From Bacteroidia bacterium (GTDB lineage Bacteria; Bacteroidota; Bacteroidia; Chitinophagales; Chitinophagaceae), in NCBI GenBank assembly GCA_030429205.1, contig JAUICZ010000001.1, positions 1,602,806-1,666,805 on the forward strand: a DNA stretch of 64,000 nt. Direction: 5' to 3'. Position 1 is the stretch's first letter; each line of letters begins with the position of its first letter. Below, in pieces: positions 1-9,900 of this stretch. Made by a program: the position numbers and the translations under genes. The notes below the pieces were generated by a model that made no database searches, was not told where the DNA came from, and saw nothing but the letters and a program-made list of their open reading frames with translations.

Positions 1-505
1 AGATACGGCAAAGGCTATATCGAGCCTTCAAACAGCGTTGCAGGTAGATCCTGAATATAGAGATGCCGTAATACAGCTGGGTATTTTATATGGTTCTCAG
101 GGCGACCCTATTGCGTTGAAGTACTACGACAATGCATTTAAAATGGATACGCTGGATGTATTTCCTATTTATGCAAAAGGTGTATATCATCAGGATAAAG
201 GAAGTTTTGAGCGTGCTAAAGAAGAGTACCGAAATGCCATTTTAAAGGATAACCAGTATTTGAATGCCTACTACAACATGGGGTACATTTATATGCAGCA
301 AGATTCATTGCAAAATGCATATCGTCAATATGATATAATTACTAAAATACAGCCGCAAGATGCAGAGGCATACTTCAACCGTGGTTTGTGTAGCGAGCTG
401 ATGGGACATAAAGAAGATGCCATAAACGATTATAATCAGGCGCTTGTTTTCGATCAGGAGTATGAAGATCCGGTAGAAGGTTTACGTAGGTTGGGTGCTA
501 AATAG
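1..505 (+). CDS. TPR-repeat protein, C-terminal part (5' end outside window)
   Basis: The reading frame is open from base 2, so the gene begins before the window and only about 168 residues are visible. They form successive helix pairs of the tetratricopeptide type (for example AYYNMGYIYMQQDSLQNAY and AYFNRGLCSELMGHKEDAI), each with the small-residue and aromatic spacing of a TPR. Such domains act as protein-protein scaffolds; no catalytic domain is visible. The stop codon overlaps the next gene by 11 bp, so the two are probably co-transcribed. The specific role is unknown. Confidence 0.8.
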   Translation, partial: DTAKAISSLQTALQVDPEYRDAVIQLGILYGSQGDPIALKYYDNAFKMDTLDVFPIYAKGVYHQDKGSFERAKEEYRNAILKDNQYLNAYYNMGYIYMQQDSLQNAYRQYDIITKIQPQDAEAYFNRGLCSELMGHKEDAINDYNQALVFDQEYEDPVEGLRRLGAK

Positions 506-923
506 ATTTTTGAAACGAATAACTACAATAGTAATCATGCTCGTTTTGTCGGCAATGAAATTGTCGGCGCAAACTACTATTACCAATGTTATTCCTTTAA
601 ATGAGAAGATTGAAATAACATTGTTGGGTGGCGATGACGAGCTGCTGCATTGTTACAATCTGTATGGCTTTCACTATTACGATGGTGCAGATAGTGTATT
701 GGGCGAGTTTATTGTTTTAAAAGATGCTGATAGCTTTACTAATAAGGTCGATATAAATATTAAGCTCTGCCGTGTAAAAGAGTTTTCTATTGCGTTTGGT
801 AAAAAGTGCAGAAGCTTAAAAGTAGATCAGGGTATACAGGTAAAACACAAGGGGCAGGCCGAGCCTGTTTTCCTCAATTTTGATCCCTTAGGCCCGGAGC
901 CTGTGTTTATCCCATGTAAATAA
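495..923 (+). CDS. small exported protein of unknown function
   Basis: 142 residues from a GTG start that overlaps the end of the TPR gene; TTG at 510 or ATG at 537 are alternative starts. The N-terminus (KRITTIVIMLVLSAMKLSAQ) is a typical signal peptide with a probable cleavage after SAQ, so the product is periplasmic or secreted. The mature part of about 117 residues is rich in beta-strand-forming residues and has several cysteines. I recognise no family. It lies between the TPR gene and another exported protein, in what looks like a three-gene unit. Confidence 0.6.
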   Translation: MLNRFLKRITTIVIMLVLSAMKLSAQTTITNVIPLNEKIEITLLGGDDELLHCYNLYGFHYYDGADSVLGEFIVLKDADSFTNKVDINIKLCRVKEFSIAFGKKCRSLKVDQGIQVKHKGQAEPVFLNFDPLGPEPVFIPCK

Positions 924-939
924 CTATATTAGTATTTGC

Positions 940-1671
940 ATGGTGTCTCTTTTTCGGTTGTTGGTTATGTCTGTAATTATTTGTGCTACTTCGTGGCAGG
1001 CTTCTTATGCGCAAACAAAAAAAACTGAGCATAAAGACACTACTGTCCGTATTATAAAAGAAAGCGAAACCAAGCGCCCTACCTACCAAAAATTATCCTC
1101 CAGAGATACCCGCCGACGCGTTACGGTCATTAAGCTGACAGATACGGGAAACGTAAGGCCAATGCCAAGAGATACTGTAATTGTGGTGCGTAAAGGCAAA
1201 ACAAAAGAGCAGTTGGCGGCAGAGAAAAAAGCACAATTGGATAAGCTGTTAAAGAGCAACGGTTACCTGTGTAAATGCGTGAAGATGGATATTGATGTTG
1301 CTGATGTATTGCAGTATGAAACCTACCTGAACTACAAATTTATTTTCAAGAACAATTGTAAAATAGATGTGTGGGTCAGCTCGCAGCACTTCAGGTACAG
1401 GCCCTATAATTCTTTTGGTAAACCTGTAAAGGTATTGCGCAAGCTTAGCTTTGTAAAGCGATACGATTATCCGGATTTTGTGCGCATTAAACCGGGGGAA
1501 ACATATACATTCTCATATGGAGACGATGCCTTTTTTGAATATGATCTAAAGAAAGGGCAGGCGTATAAATTTGAGTTTGAGCACAGAAACTTTGGTGACA
1601 AAAGCAAACAAGAGCCGCGCAAAACATACCTCTGCGGACAAAAGCGTACACGCCTCGTTATGGTGAAGTAG
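940..1671 (+). CDS. exported protein of unknown function
   Basis: 243 residues with a signal peptide ending near SYAQ (residue 25). After a basic, Thr/Arg-rich stretch (about 26-105) comes a domain that starts around a C-x-C pair (LCKCVKM) and ends with YLCGQKRTRLVMVK; it contains many aromatic residues and looks beta-rich. No known domain is recognised. It follows the preceding exported gene by 16 bp in the same direction, so an operon with it and the TPR gene is likely. It ends 2 bp before the end of a convergent gene. Confidence 0.6.
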   Translation: MVSLFRLLVMSVIICATSWQASYAQTKKTEHKDTTVRIIKESETKRPTYQKLSSRDTRRRVTVIKLTDTGNVRPMPRDTVIVVRKGKTKEQLAAEKKAQLDKLLKSNGYLCKCVKMDIDVADVLQYETYLNYKFIFKNNCKIDVWVSSQHFRYRPYNSFGKPVKVLRKLSFVKRYDYPDFVRIKPGETYTFSYGDDAFFEYDLKKGQAYKFEFEHRNFGDKSKQEPRKTYLCGQKRTRLVMVK

Positions 1672-1673
1672 CG

Positions 1674-2240
1674 CTATTGTTGAGGCATTTCGTGTCCGGG
1701 GATCAAATGCTTTAAAATAGTGTCATGCATAACACTATCGCTGATGCCTTTAATTGGTTTGATAGATTCTCCTTTCTTTAGAACATGTACCAGTAAGTCT
1801 TTCTTTCCATCGCCATCAATATCCTTGATAGCAAAAGGGTGGTATTGTTTGGTTACTTCTTCGCTGTAGTCTTCCTCTCCATTTTCATTAAAGCCATCAT
1901 AGCTCATGTATTCAAATTTTGGCTCGTAAAACTTATATGATTGTTTACCTTTTTGAGATACAATGAACACAGGCCAGAATTGGGCATCCTCTGTGTTGAA
2001 AGAAACCACAAAATCAGGTATGCCGTCATCGGTAATTGTAGAGGTATCTATTTGGCGATAGATACCACCTTCTCCGGCACAAATGATGTTCAGGCTACTG
2101 TCTTTATACTGTACTTCTATCCTTGCATAGTAATCGCAAAACCCAAGCCTTACGGTGTAATCTCCAAACCGGTGCACATCGTCTTGCGCAAAAGATGTAA
2201 GTGGTAGAAAAAGTATAATGATGAGGGATAGGCTTTTCAT
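1674..2240 (-). CDS. exported protein with a VCBS/FG-GAP-like acidic repeat
   Basis: 188 residues with a signal peptide (MKSLSLIIILFLPLTSFAQ). Two short Asp/Gly stretches (TDDGIPDFVVSF and IKDIDGDGKKDLLVHV) resemble the calcium-binding loop of FG-GAP/VCBS repeats, suggesting a small beta-propeller-like or calcium-binding exported protein. The start lies 9 bp after the end of the MlaE-type permease on the same strand, so it is likely the second gene of that transcript. A role in lipid traffic is possible from position only. Confidence 0.55.
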   Translation of the reverse strand: MKSLSLIIILFLPLTSFAQDDVHRFGDYTVRLGFCDYYARIEVQYKDSSLNIICAGEGGIYRQIDTSTITDDGIPDFVVSFNTEDAQFWPVFIVSQKGKQSYKFYEPKFEYMSYDGFNENGEEDYSEEVTKQYHPFAIKDIDGDGKKDLLVHVLKKGESIKPIKGISDSVMHDTILKHLIPGHEMPQQ

Positions 2241-2249
2241 ATGCTATGC

Positions 2250-2996
2250 TTACAACAATAGTATAGAAAGTACATAGTCGAACAGAAGAATAAGTATACA
2301 GCTAACTACCACTGATGTAGTAGAAGCGCGACCAATTTCCAGAGCACCGCCTTTTACGTAATACCCGTAATAAGATGGTATGATGGATATGACTAGCGCA
2401 AAAGCAAAAGACTTCACCATGGCAAAAAACAGGTTGTACGGGATAAACTCCAGCCTTAAACCCTGCCTGAACTCTTCTTCTGTAATAATGCTGGAGAAGC
2501 TACCGGCGATATATCCGCCGAATATGCTGACAGCAATAGATATCGTAATAAGGCACGGAACAATAATAACTGCTGCAATGATCTTAGGCATAATAAGGTA
2601 TGCCCTGGTATTGATCCCCATGATCTCCAGTGCGTCTATTTGTTCGCTCACACGCATGTTACCCAACTCTGATGCTATTTTACTGCCTACCACACCTGCC
2701 AGTACAATACATATCACTGTCGGTGATAACTCCAGTATAGTAGAGTCGCGGTTGATTTGTGCAATAACAGGTTTGGGAACAAATGGTGCTACCAGCTGAT
2801 ATGCTGTTTGTATGGTAAGTACAGCACCCAGAAAGAAAGAAATAATAATTACGATGGGCAGAGAGCGTATGCCAAAGTCGTAGCATTGCTCTATAAATTC
2901 CTTCCAGTAAACCTTTCTGTTTTCAGGCTTGCGGAAAGAACCGGCCAGCATTAAGCTGATTCGGCCCATGTGTTCAAAAAATCTTTCGAGCATCAT
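2250..2996 (-). CDS. mlaE: MlaE-family ABC transporter permease
   Basis: About 248 residues with the MlaE/YrbE permease pattern: an amphipathic N-terminus, a long hydrophobic segment (PIVIIISFFLGAVLTIQ), the conserved stretch LSPTVICIVLAGVVGSKIA, and ELGNMRVSEQIDALEIMGIN, the cytoplasmic coupling helix typical of the family. Permeases of this family work with an ATPase (MlaF) and an MCE-domain protein (MlaD) to move phospholipids between membranes; neither partner is visible here. The longest frame begins with a TTG inside a TACATTTG -7 box, so I choose ATG 2996 (2993 is equally possible). Confidence 0.85.
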   Translation of the reverse strand: MMLERFFEHMGRISLMLAGSFRKPENRKVYWKEFIEQCYDFGIRSLPIVIIISFFLGAVLTIQTAYQLVAPFVPKPVIAQINRDSTILELSPTVICIVLAGVVGSKIASELGNMRVSEQIDALEIMGINTRAYLIMPKIIAAVIIVPCLITISIAVSIFGGYIAGSFSSIITEEEFRQGLRLEFIPYNLFFAMVKSFAFALVISIIPSYYGYYVKGGALEIGRASTTSVVVSCILILLFDYVLSILLL

Positions 2997-3002
2997 CGAG
3001 TA

Positions 3003-3010
3003 CAAATGTA
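3003..3010 (-). promoter_or_regulatory. -7 promoter box of the MlaE-type gene
   Basis: On the minus strand this reads TACATTTG, an exact match to the Bacteroidota -7 consensus TAnnTTTG. Its end is only 7-10 bases from the two possible ATG codons, so the transcript would be nearly leaderless. No clear TTTG -33 element is seen. Confidence 0.5.
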
Positions 3011-3030
3011 GCTAAATGATGCAATAAAAA

Positions 3031-3059
3031 AACTGCCCCTTGCAAAGCAAGGGGCAGTT
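3031..3059 (-). terminator. rho-independent terminator of secDF
   Basis: A perfect 13-bp stem (3031-3043 with 3047-3059) and a 3-base loop. On the minus strand it is followed by a run of six T (3025-3030), then ATTGC. It lies 22 bp past the secDF stop codon and separates secDF from the MlaE-type gene. Confidence 0.9.
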
Positions 3060-3080
3060 AACTGAATATTTAACAAGGAC

Positions 3081-6000
3081 TTATGCCTGATCTTTCAATT
3101 CTTTGATCTGAGCTTCACGATCCACCTCGTTTTTCAATTTGTCTTTCTTATCCATATCTATCAATACCGGAGCGGCAACGAAGATAGATGAGTAAGTACC
3201 GGTTACGATACCGATCAACATTGCAAATGCGAAACCTCTTGTTACCTCACCACCGAAGATGAATAGAATAAGGATAGTTAAGAATACTGTCAATGCTGTC
3301 ATAATAGTACGGCTCAACGTATCGTTGATCGCGCGGTTGATAACAGATTTTTTGTCTTCTTTCGGAGATTTACGGAAGTACTCACGGATACGGTCGAATA
3401 CGATAACGGTATCGTTCATCGAGAAACCGATCACGGTAAGTATCGCCGCGATAAAGTGCTGGTCGATCTCTAGTGAGAAAGGCACTATGTTTTTAAAGAA
3501 AGAGAATACTGCTAATGTTACACATACATCGTGGAACAATGCCACCAACGTCCCCAAAGAATATTGCCATCTGCGGAAACGTAGTAGTATGTATATCGCA
3601 ATAGCGATTAAAGAAAGTATAGTTGCCCATTTTGCACCATTCACCAAGTCATCAGAAATGGTAGGTAGTACAGTTTGAGAACTTTGTACATACTCTGTAA
3701 TGAACTTGTCAAAGTTTACATCTGCAGGTATCAGGTTCGCTTTTTGTAAACCTGTATATAGTGCATTTTGTACTCTGTCTTCAACATCCTGTCCCGGATC
3801 TTCAATCAGGTAAGCAGTAGTAATGTTCAACTGGTTAGCACTTCCTATTGTTTTAACAACAGGTCTTTCTCCAAATACAGGATCAAGTGCTTCACGAACT
3901 TCTGAAACTTTATGCTCCTGGTCGAACCTTACTGTATAGCTACGTCCACCAGCAAACTCAACACCGTAGTTAAAGCCATTAATGAATGAACCAACACCCG
4001 CTATCAATACCACTACAGATACACCGTATGCAACTTTACGAGCTTTTACAAAGTCGAAGCTTGCTTTACGGAATATTGCTTTTGATATGTTAGTGAAGTA
4101 TTTGAAGTGGCGCTCTTTATTCGTCCACATATCTGTGATCAAACGAGAAACCATGATACCACAGAACATAGATAATAGTAGACCAATGATCTGTGTAGTT
4201 GCGAAACCTAGTACCGGACCTAGACCGAATATGAATAGGATAACAGCTGTGATCAAAGTAGTGATGTGACCATCTAATACAGGTGCGTAAGAGCGGATGT
4301 AACCATCCTGTATGGCTTGCTGGTAGCTTTTACCGGATGCCAACTCTTCTTTTATCCTTTCAAATATAATTACGTTCGTATCCACGGCCATACCAATGGT
4401 CAACACTAAACCGGCAATACCCGGCATTGTAAGTGTTGCATGTAGCATAGAAAGAATACCTACAGTAAATACAAGGTTTAATATCAATGCGATGTTTGCT
4501 ACAATACCACCGGTGTTGTAGTATATCAACATTAAAACAAAGATCACTACGAATGAGATCAGTAGTGAGTTACGACCCGCTACAATACTTTCTGCACCAA
4601 GTGTAGGACCCACCACCTGCTCTTGTACAATACGTGCAGGTGCAGGTAGTTTACCCGACTTAAGGATGTTGGCAAGGTCTTGCGCTTCTTCAATACTAAA
4701 ACCACCGGAGATAGATGTACTACCACCTGCGATCTCTCCGTTTACACGAGGGAAAGAGTATACCTTATCATCAAGTACAACAGCAACAAATCTGCCTACG
4801 TTGTCGCCGGTCATTTTTCTCCATATGCGTCCGCCCGATGCATCCATATCCATTGTTACCTCAGGCTCGCCTGTGATCTGGTTATAGTTCATCCTTGCAC
4901 GGGTAACATGGTCACCTTCCAGCTTAGATTCGTTGATACCAGGTACAGTTTTAAGGGCAAAAAGGAACAACGGCGTTTTAGGATCGCGTGCTTCTTCTTT
5001 CTTCAATGCACCGTATACAAACTTAACATTGTTAGGAAATTTATTGCGCACGGCATCCATTCTCAGGTACTCATTCAGCTTAGCAGTATCCTGCCTGCGG
5101 ATGATACCTACGATAGGACCTTCGCTTACTTTATTATCCTGTACGTTCAGGTTCCAAACAAGGTATAGCGGATTGTTCTTGATCGCCTCATCTCTTGCCG
5201 CAGCCATAGAGTCAGCATTCATTGTAGAATCGCCACTAACGCTGCCGTCAAGTAAAGATGCAAGGCTCGCCGTATCAGTATCAGGTGTAGCAGCCTCTTC
5301 TGTTTTTGTTTCTTCTTTAGTCTCCTCTGCCTCTTCACCATCTTCAGGTACTTCTTTACCGGACAATAGAGCTGCTAATGCATCGTTTGCCGGTTGTATA
5401 AAGTTGATGATCTCATCGTTTGAGTATAACTCGAAGAACTGAAGCTTTGCTGTAGACTGAAGGTATGTACGTACACGATCAGGGTTGCGCACACCAGCAA
5501 GCTCAACGGTGATGATACCTTTATCTTCGTCGAGGTTTACGTTAGGTTGTGCCACACCAAACTTATCAATACGTGTAAGTAGTACTTTGTGTGTACGGTT
5601 AATAGCTTCTTTAGCCTCTTTGTTGATTTTAGATAGTACCTCTTCGTTCGTACTGTTCAGCGTAATATCTGTTTCAGACGGTTTAGTGAAGTAAGTAGCT
5701 AACTTGCTGCTTGGGTTGGCTGTTTCAAAAGCCTCTCCAAATAACGTAACAAAGTTTGCCTGACTATTTGCTTTAAGTTTATTCGCGTCCGCGATGGCTT
5801 TGTTCAGTATCGGATCTTGAGGACGGTTAGACATAGAACGTACTAACTCATCAAGACTTACCTCTAGCGTAACGTTCATACCTCCTTGAAGATCAAGCCC
5901 AAGATTTAACTCTTGTTCTTTTACTTCTGCGTAAGTGTAATCGGTGATACCCAGTAAGCTCATCACTTCTTCGCCCTGCATGCTGTCAGCCATTTTTTCA

Positions 6001-6188
6001 AAATGCCTGTCAGATAGTTTTGCCAGTTCATTGGCGTCAGCATCAGGATTTTCGTAGCGTGCCATTTTATCTGCTTTGGCACGAACTTTCTTCTCAACGT
6101 TGCGCGCTACAAATGTGAAAGACATTTGATACAGCGAGATGAGAATAAGCAATACGGTAAAAAATTTTACCAACCCTTTTAGTTGCAT
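3081..6188 (-). CDS. secDF: protein translocase subunits SecD and SecF, fused
   Basis: 1035 residues, the single-chain SecDF form usual in Bacteroidota. It is the inner-membrane accessory of the SecYEG translocon that uses the proton gradient to pull exported proteins out on the periplasmic side. SecD part: LGLDLQGG at 96-103, an N-terminal membrane helix, a large periplasmic domain with an acidic low-complexity insert (about 280-315), then FVVIFVLMLIYYNTGG and the GMAVDTNVIIFERIKEEL transmembrane motif. SecF part: GVEFAGGRSYTVRF, then GFSMNDTVIVFDRIRE. The promoter has an exact -7 box and the gene is monocistronic, ending at a strong terminator. Confidence 0.97.
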   Translation of the reverse strand: MQLKGLVKFFTVLLILISLYQMSFTFVARNVEKKVRAKADKMARYENPDADANELAKLSDRHFEKMADSMQGEEVMSLLGITDYTYAEVKEQELNLGLDLQGGMNVTLEVSLDELVRSMSNRPQDPILNKAIADANKLKANSQANFVTLFGEAFETANPSSKLATYFTKPSETDITLNSTNEEVLSKINKEAKEAINRTHKVLLTRIDKFGVAQPNVNLDEDKGIITVELAGVRNPDRVRTYLQSTAKLQFFELYSNDEIINFIQPANDALAALLSGKEVPEDGEEAEETKEETKTEEAATPDTDTASLASLLDGSVSGDSTMNADSMAAARDEAIKNNPLYLVWNLNVQDNKVSEGPIVGIIRRQDTAKLNEYLRMDAVRNKFPNNVKFVYGALKKEEARDPKTPLFLFALKTVPGINESKLEGDHVTRARMNYNQITGEPEVTMDMDASGGRIWRKMTGDNVGRFVAVVLDDKVYSFPRVNGEIAGGSTSISGGFSIEEAQDLANILKSGKLPAPARIVQEQVVGPTLGAESIVAGRNSLLISFVVIFVLMLIYYNTGGIVANIALILNLVFTVGILSMLHATLTMPGIAGLVLTIGMAVDTNVIIFERIKEELASGKSYQQAIQDGYIRSYAPVLDGHITTLITAVILFIFGLGPVLGFATTQIIGLLLSMFCGIMVSRLITDMWTNKERHFKYFTNISKAIFRKASFDFVKARKVAYGVSVVVLIAGVGSFINGFNYGVEFAGGRSYTVRFDQEHKVSEVREALDPVFGERPVVKTIGSANQLNITTAYLIEDPGQDVEDRVQNALYTGLQKANLIPADVNFDKFITEYVQSSQTVLPTISDDLVNGAKWATILSLIAIAIYILLRFRRWQYSLGTLVALFHDVCVTLAVFSFFKNIVPFSLEIDQHFIAAILTVIGFSMNDTVIVFDRIREYFRKSPKEDKKSVINRAINDTLSRTIMTALTVFLTILILFIFGGEVTRGFAFAMLIGIVTGTYSSIFVAAPVLIDMDKKDKLKNEVDREAQIKELKDQA

Positions 6189-6237
6189 AGGTCTGCTAAT
6201 TATGAATTTATATTATATGTTAACAAAACAGAGTGGG

Positions 6238-6245
6238 CAAAGATA
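6238..6245 (-). promoter_or_regulatory. -7 promoter box of secDF
   Basis: Minus strand TATCTTTG, an exact TAnnTTTG match, about 50 bp before the secDF start codon. The 226-bp AT-rich gap between secDF and the divergent metalloprotease gene holds no other clear element. Confidence 0.55.
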
Positions 6246-6414
6246 GGATTTAATATAAAAAAATGAAGATTTCGTCAATAGTAAAAAAAGTTCTTCAAAA
6301 AGGGTTAAATAAACGGTTAATAAACAGAGAATTTATGCAGAAATGTTTTAGTATTTTATTAACGAAAACCTTATTTTTACCGTCTGTACAATTATATTAA
6401 AATTATATATCAGT

Positions 6415-9400
6415 ATGATACGTAAAATTACGCTACTGTTAGTGGTATGTTTTGGAGTGAGTTTTGCAGCTGTTGCACAGCCAATTTGCGGAACTGATCC
6501 GATAACTGACAGCCGATATGCTAACGACCCTGTTTTTAAACAATCTTACGACAAGTTTAACAACGATGTCGCTACTTGGTTGGCTACTAACCCCAATGTA
6601 AACTCATTGGTAACCACCAACTCATCAGGGGATACTATTTACGAAGTTCCCTTAGTTGTACACGTAATGCACACAGGTGGTGCTGTAGGTAGTATTTACA
6701 ATCCTACAGATACTCGTATTAATAATACTATTGATTATGTGAATCAGGTATTCGCCGCTACTTGGCCTTCATACCCTAATACATCTAACGGTGGTACAAA
6801 GTTTCCGTTCCGTTTTGTATTGGCTAAGCGTTCGCCTTCTTGCGGCGCTACAGGAGGTATTAACCGTATAAATGTGTTAAACACAACCAGATTTACTAAT
6901 ACTGGCTACGATTACGGACAACACGGTATCAAACGTTCTGCTTCAAATGGTGCGCCTGATACTGCATTGAAAAGCTTGAGTATTTGGGACCATGAGCGTT
7001 ATTACAACATATGGGTAGTAAATAAGATAGATGGTAACGATGGTACTTCTGGTTCATTCGTTGCGGGATATGCATACTTACCTCCGGGTCCGGCTGACGC
7101 AGATGGTACGGTGATTTTGGCAACACAAATGAATATTAACAGAATTACTTTGCCACATGAGTTGGGTCATGCGTTCAATCTGGAACACACATTTAAAGGT
7201 AGTGCGCCACCGAGCACCTGCCCGACAAATACAAACTGTAATACACAGGGGGATTTTGTTTGTGATACAGAACCTCACTATCAATATGGCCCAAGTACGT
7301 GTTACTCTGGTCAGAACAACCCTTGTACCAGTAATACATATGGCGACGCTACAGCTCGTAATATCATGAACTATGCAAACTGTCAAAACAGGTTTACACC
7401 GGGGCAGCGTTCCAGATTTGTAGCATCAATTGTAAATATTCGTAAAGGGTTTATCACTTCTTCTGCATCAATACCACTACCAACTACTCCATTACCAACT
7501 GTTTGTACGCCGGGTATTACCAACTCGTCAAACAGCCTTAACTCTGGTGTATGGGGTGTGAAGATATATGATGCACAGCGTCCATATATAGATTTATCAT
7601 CTAGCGGGTACAATGGCGACGGTAATGCACAGTACAGAGATCTTACTTGTCAGCATCAGATAAACCTGAAAGCAGGACAAACATATAATATGGAGATCAG
7701 CACAAGATTTGGTGATAGTGCTGTAGTATTTATAGATTATAACAACAATGGTAACCTTGGTGATGCGGGTGAGCGTATAGAGTTGACACCGAATTCAACA
7801 GCAAGCTTGCACTCAACATCATTCACTGTTCCTCTTTCTGCAGTTTCTTGTGCACCAATCAGAATGCGTGTAATTGCAGACCGTACTACAAGCAGGTTAG
7901 ACTCTTGTAGTAATATGGTGAACGGACAAACGGAAGACTATGAGGTATTAATATTCGGTAGCAACAACAACACATCGGGTAGTGTAACTATCTCTAACCC
8001 TCCTGTTGGTGGTAACCCGTCTTGTTTCGGTACAACACTTACTTTCAAAGCTACGCCTGGTACAGGCTTAACAGTACTTAATTATCAGTGGTACATCAAC
8101 AGTACACCATTATCTGGTCAGAACGCTGATAGCTTAATGTCTTCAGTGTTTAACGATAAGGACACTGTTTACGTAAAAATGTTCTTTACAGCACTTTGCG
8201 GACAAGATTCTGTAATCTCTAATAAAGTAGTGGTGGAGCGCAGAACAACTATCCCTGCACAAGTAACTATAGGTGTTACGGGTGGTACAAACCCTACATG
8301 TGTAGACGATACGGTTACATTCTCTGTAGTGAGTAATGTAAACCCTGGTGCAGCACCTACATACCAATGGAGAATAAATGGTGTAAATGTACCGGGCGAA
8401 ACAGGTACCAGCTTTAAAGTATATGGTAAGATTGATAGTTTCATATCCGTACAAATGAAGTCCACCGCAAGTGCGCCTTGTGTGCTGATCGATACGGTCG
8501 CTTCTAACTCCATAAAGGTTGACGATACCACAAAAGTGCCTGTAGCACAAATAGCACTAACCATCGGTACCAACCCTGGTTGTGCAGGACAGCCGCTACA
8601 GTTTACTGCTAACCCTACAACAGGCGGTACTAATCCTACATTCCAATGGTCTGTAAATGGTACTAATGTAACAGGGGCAACAGGAGCCAACTTTAATTCA
8701 TCAACACTTCAAAACAATGATAAGGTAAGAGTAACTATGACGTCTAACTCGTCTTGTGCAGTTCCTGCAACGGTTACTTCTGACTCTATTGAAGTAATAC
8801 ATGAGAAAATAACTGCTGACATTCAGATTGCTCAAACATTGGGTACCAACCCGGCTTGTGAGGGTAAGAATGTAATATTCGGTGCTAATACAAACAATGC
8901 AGGTAAGAGCCCGAACTTCCAGTGGTATGTAAATGGTATAGCAATACAAGGTGCAACAGCACCAATTTATACAACAGACTCTTTGAAGAATACTGACAGG
9001 ATTACTTGTGAGCTTATTGCAACTGATTCTTGTGTGGCTAACCCTCGCGATACATCTAATATTATCGTGATGAACATCACACCAAGTTTCCGCCCGAAAG
9101 TGACTGTTGCTATTACAGCAGGTAAAAACCCTGGTTGTTTAGATTCTTTGGTTGAGTTTACTGCAACAGCAACAGATCTTGGTACCAATCCGGCGTTCAC
9201 TTGGTTGATCAATGGTTTCCCAACTATACCGGGTAGTGTACTAAGCACAAACTCATTATTAGATGGTAACGTTATTCAGGTAAGAGCCAACCAAACAGAT
9301 AATGGTTGTTACCTTCCGGATACTGTATTCTCAACTCCGATAGTAATGAAGCGTTCTGTTACACCTAAACCGCCGATCATTTCTTTGATAGGTAACTTGA

Positions 9401-9831
9401 TGTACACGAACTTTGATAGCTCATTTGTATGGTTTGGACCTAAGGGGCAAATGCCTGACGGACCAAAAGGTATCGCACACCCTGACACAGTAGGTTCTTA
9501 CTATGCTGTAACTAATAACAATGGTTGTTGGTCACCACCATCAAACATTCTTGCTATTACATTGTTGGACATCAGCAGCTTAGATATCAGCAAAATGGAT
9601 GTGTATCCTAACCCGACATCTGATAAAGTGATATTAGATTGGAACGGAGAATTGGTGAACTACGAGATTGAAGTATACAGCTCAATCGGTCAGGTAGTAT
9701 TGACAGACAAGGCAAGCAATGTATCTAAGAAAGAGGTACAAATGAGCAGCCTTGCTAATGGTAACTACTTCATCTTAATGAAAGATAACGAAGGAAACAC
9801 CGGCGTAATTAAAGTAACTGTGAACAAGTAG
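6415..9831 (+). CDS. secreted M43-type zinc metalloprotease with GEVED domain, Ig-like repeats and type IX sorting domain
   Basis: 1138 residues. Signal peptide ends near VAQ (22). The zinc site is HELGHAFNLEH (H248, E249, H252, H258), followed by a Met-turn-like IMNYANCQNRFTPGQ; this is the pappalysin (M43) type, but the Gly between second and third histidine is Asn. Next comes a GEVED-like domain (AVVFIDYNNNGNLGDAGERI, ending near GQTEDYEVLIF). From about 525 to 960 there are about five Ig-like repeats, each with the pattern (G)TNPxC, FQWxVNG and an A/V-x-S/T-N-x-I-x-V end. The last 80 residues (MDVYPNPTSDKV onward) are a type A type IX sorting domain, so the product is likely sent to the cell surface. 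Confidence 0.9.
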   Translation: MIRKITLLLVVCFGVSFAAVAQPICGTDPITDSRYANDPVFKQSYDKFNNDVATWLATNPNVNSLVTTNSSGDTIYEVPLVVHVMHTGGAVGSIYNPTDTRINNTIDYVNQVFAATWPSYPNTSNGGTKFPFRFVLAKRSPSCGATGGINRINVLNTTRFTNTGYDYGQHGIKRSASNGAPDTALKSLSIWDHERYYNIWVVNKIDGNDGTSGSFVAGYAYLPPGPADADGTVILATQMNINRITLPHELGHAFNLEHTFKGSAPPSTCPTNTNCNTQGDFVCDTEPHYQYGPSTCYSGQNNPCTSNTYGDATARNIMNYANCQNRFTPGQRSRFVASIVNIRKGFITSSASIPLPTTPLPTVCTPGITNSSNSLNSGVWGVKIYDAQRPYIDLSSSGYNGDGNAQYRDLTCQHQINLKAGQTYNMEISTRFGDSAVVFIDYNNNGNLGDAGERIELTPNSTASLHSTSFTVPLSAVSCAPIRMRVIADRTTSRLDSCSNMVNGQTEDYEVLIFGSNNNTSGSVTISNPPVGGNPSCFGTTLTFKATPGTGLTVLNYQWYINSTPLSGQNADSLMSSVFNDKDTVYVKMFFTALCGQDSVISNKVVVERRTTIPAQVTIGVTGGTNPTCVDDTVTFSVVSNVNPGAAPTYQWRINGVNVPGETGTSFKVYGKIDSFISVQMKSTASAPCVLIDTVASNSIKVDDTTKVPVAQIALTIGTNPGCAGQPLQFTANPTTGGTNPTFQWSVNGTNVTGATGANFNSSTLQNNDKVRVTMTSNSSCAVPATVTSDSIEVIHEKITADIQIAQTLGTNPACEGKNVIFGANTNNAGKSPNFQWYVNGIAIQGATAPIYTTDSLKNTDRITCELIATDSCVANPRDTSNIIVMNITPSFRPKVTVAITAGKNPGCLDSLVEFTATATDLGTNPAFTWLINGFPTIPGSVLSTNSLLDGNVIQVRANQTDNGCYLPDTVFSTPIVMKRSVTPKPPIISLIGNLMYTNFDSSFVWFGPKGQMPDGPKGIAHPDTVGSYYAVTNNNGCWSPPSNILAITLLDISSLDISKMDVYPNPTSDKVILDWNGELVNYEIEVYSSIGQVVLTDKASNVSKKEVQMSSLANGNYFILMKDNEGNTGVIKVTVNK

Positions 9832-9850
9832 TAACAGTTATACGATATAA

Positions 9851-9885
9851 TAATTAAGGGCGCACCATAGGTGCGCCCTTAATTA
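9851..9885. terminator. bidirectional terminator between the M43 protease and murF-alr
   Basis: A perfect 15-bp inverted repeat (9851-9865 with 9871-9885) around CATAG. The stem contains AAGGGCGCAC flanked by AT-rich ends that supply T residues in both directions. It sits between the stop codons of two convergent genes. Confidence 0.85.
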
Positions 9886-9900
9886 CTTTAAATATGTTTA

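Noticed and set aside
8143-8949. Antisense open frames over the metalloprotease repeats
   Set aside because: They arise from the repetitive Thr/Asn/Gly codons of the Ig-like region.
7980-9300. Regularly spaced repeats that could suggest a CRISPR or DNA-level repeat array
   Set aside because: The repetition is at protein level (Ig-like domains of roughly 80-90 residues); DNA copies are diverged and in frame.
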